Source of the DNA: Flavobacteriales bacterium
GTDB taxonomy: Bacteria; Bacteroidota; Bacteroidia; NS11-12g; UBA955
DNA length: 7,364 nt
Direction: 5' to 3'
Assembly (NCBI GenBank): GCA_947450405.1
Contig: CANFVI010000080.1
Coordinates: 1 to 7,364, forward strand
Shown: positions 7,098-7,364 of the stretch, piece after piece
Layout of the letters: each line of letters starts with the position of its first letter
How positions within the stretch are numbered: the first letter of the stretch is position 1
The notes under the pieces: generated by a model
What the model was told of the DNA's origin: nothing
Databases searched by the model: none
The model's input: only the letters and a program-made list of their open reading frames with translations
Made by a program: the position numbers and the translations under genes

Positions 7098-7105
7098 CAA
7101 ATTTC
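7098..7105 (-). promoter_or_regulatory. -7-like box of the M61 peptidase gene, 4 nt from the ATG
   Basis: The minus strand reads GAAATTTG, five of six fixed positions of TAnnTTTG, ending 4 nt before the ATG. The stretch AAATTTGCGATATG differs at one base from the same stretch at the monooxygenase start (AAATTTGCAATATG). No TTG occurs at the right -33 distance, so this is weaker than the other promoters. Confidence 0.4.
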
Positions 7106-7151
7106 AGTCTTTTTGCTCAATTTATGTAGTAAAATTTATATGAGTTTTTTT

Positions 7152-7168
7152 TATTATCTTTGATAATA
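7152..7168. repeat. Inverted repeat over the -7 box and start codon of the lipoprotein gene
   Basis: TATTATC-TTT-GATAATA: perfect 7-bp arms around 3 bases. It covers the -7 box and the first base of the ATG. It may be a regulator site on DNA, or a by-product of AT-rich promoter sequence. Confidence 0.4.
7155..7162 (+). promoter_or_regulatory. -7 box of the lipoprotein gene, 5 nt from the ATG
   Basis: TATCTTTG is an exact TAnnTTTG match ending 5 nt before the ATG at 7168, again predicting a leaderless or nearly leaderless message. The expected -33 TTG is not evident in the AT-rich sequence upstream. Confidence 0.5.
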
Positions 7169-7364
7169 TGAAAAACAGGTTAGTACTCTCATTATTTATT
7201 TTAGGCGGTTTATTTGTTTCATTGAATACCTCATGTAAAAAGGAAACAACAACAACAAAAGATACTACTTCAGTTGATACTACGAAAAAAGCTACTTATT
7301 TAGAGCAAATGTTTGAATTGTATGTATTGAATTCACCTGTTATTATTACTCAGGCAATCGATAC
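7168..7364 (+). CDS. Putative secreted lipoprotein, N-terminal part (cut by window edge)
   Basis: An open frame from ATG 7168-7170 runs off the right edge after 65 codons. Residues 4-19 form a hydrophobic signal segment after the basic MKNR, and C23 follows in LNTSC, a relaxed lipobox of the kind common in Bacteroidota. The residues after the cysteine, KKE then a Thr/Lys/Asp-rich linker (about 26-42), look like a flexible tether from the membrane anchor, and a folded domain seems to begin near residue 43 (ATYLEQMFELYVLN). The following domain is cut off and I do not recognise it. An in-frame TGA at 7141-7143 and no upstream ATG fix the start. It is divergent from the peptidase gene with a 74-bp gap. 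Confidence 0.75.
   Translation, partial: MKNRLVLSLFILGGLFVSLNTSCKKETTTTKDTTSVDTTKKATYLEQMFELYVLNSPVIITQAID

Noticed and set aside
7118..7120. TTG start for the M61 peptidase
   Set aside because: It adds nine polar residues ahead of a good signal peptide, and the -7-like box at 7098-7105 would then lie inside the gene. The ATG at 7093 is preferred.
7234..7248. Residues after the lipoprotein cysteine (KKE) as a surface-export signal
   Set aside because: Only loosely like the charged export signals known for some Bacteroidota lipoproteins; consensus differs among genera and cannot be judged from one protein.

Overview
The window looks like ordinary chromosome from a low-GC member of the Bacteroidota. 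This rests on protein families (a FecA-like TonB-dependent receptor, an M61 peptidase with a signal peptide, bacterial kynurenine 3-monooxygenase), on the absence of clear Shine-Dalgarno sequences, and on several matches to the Bacteroidota housekeeping promoter (-33 TTTG, -7 TAnnTTTG). Order or genus cannot be assigned. No RNA gene, mobile element or CRISPR array was seen, and no gene-free stretch exceeds about 75 bases.

Layout. (1) 1-703, minus: N-terminal third of a FecA-like outer-membrane receptor running off the left edge. Its 63-bp upstream gap holds the best promoter of the window and a cluster of four TTAGA half-sites that looks like a repressor operator. (2) 767-2559, minus: a two-gene unit joined by a TAATG overlap, a NodB-type polysaccharide deacetylase followed by a membrane processive family 2 glycosyltransferase. 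Together they probably make a partly de-N-acetylated amino-sugar polymer or oligomer. (3) 2622-3953, plus: a complete kynurenine 3-monooxygenase, divergent from the deacetylase, with a consensus promoter almost touching its start codon. (4) 3954-7093, minus: a tight three-gene unit of M61 metallopeptidase, Ldh-family NAD(P)-dependent dehydrogenase and a 73-residue single-pass membrane protein. The last one ends base-to-base against the monooxygenase gene. (5) 7168-7364, plus: the start of a small putative lipoprotein, divergent from the peptidase and cut by the right edge.

The groups do not form one obvious pathway: iron or chelate uptake, polysaccharide synthesis, tryptophan catabolism/NAD synthesis, and proteolysis plus 2-hydroxyacid-type redox. 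The more interesting material is regulatory: the half-site cluster at the receptor promoter, -7 boxes only 4-5 nt from three start codons (implying leaderless or near-leaderless mRNAs), and short palindromes lying over two of those promoters. I see no convincing evidence for an undescribed multi-gene system.
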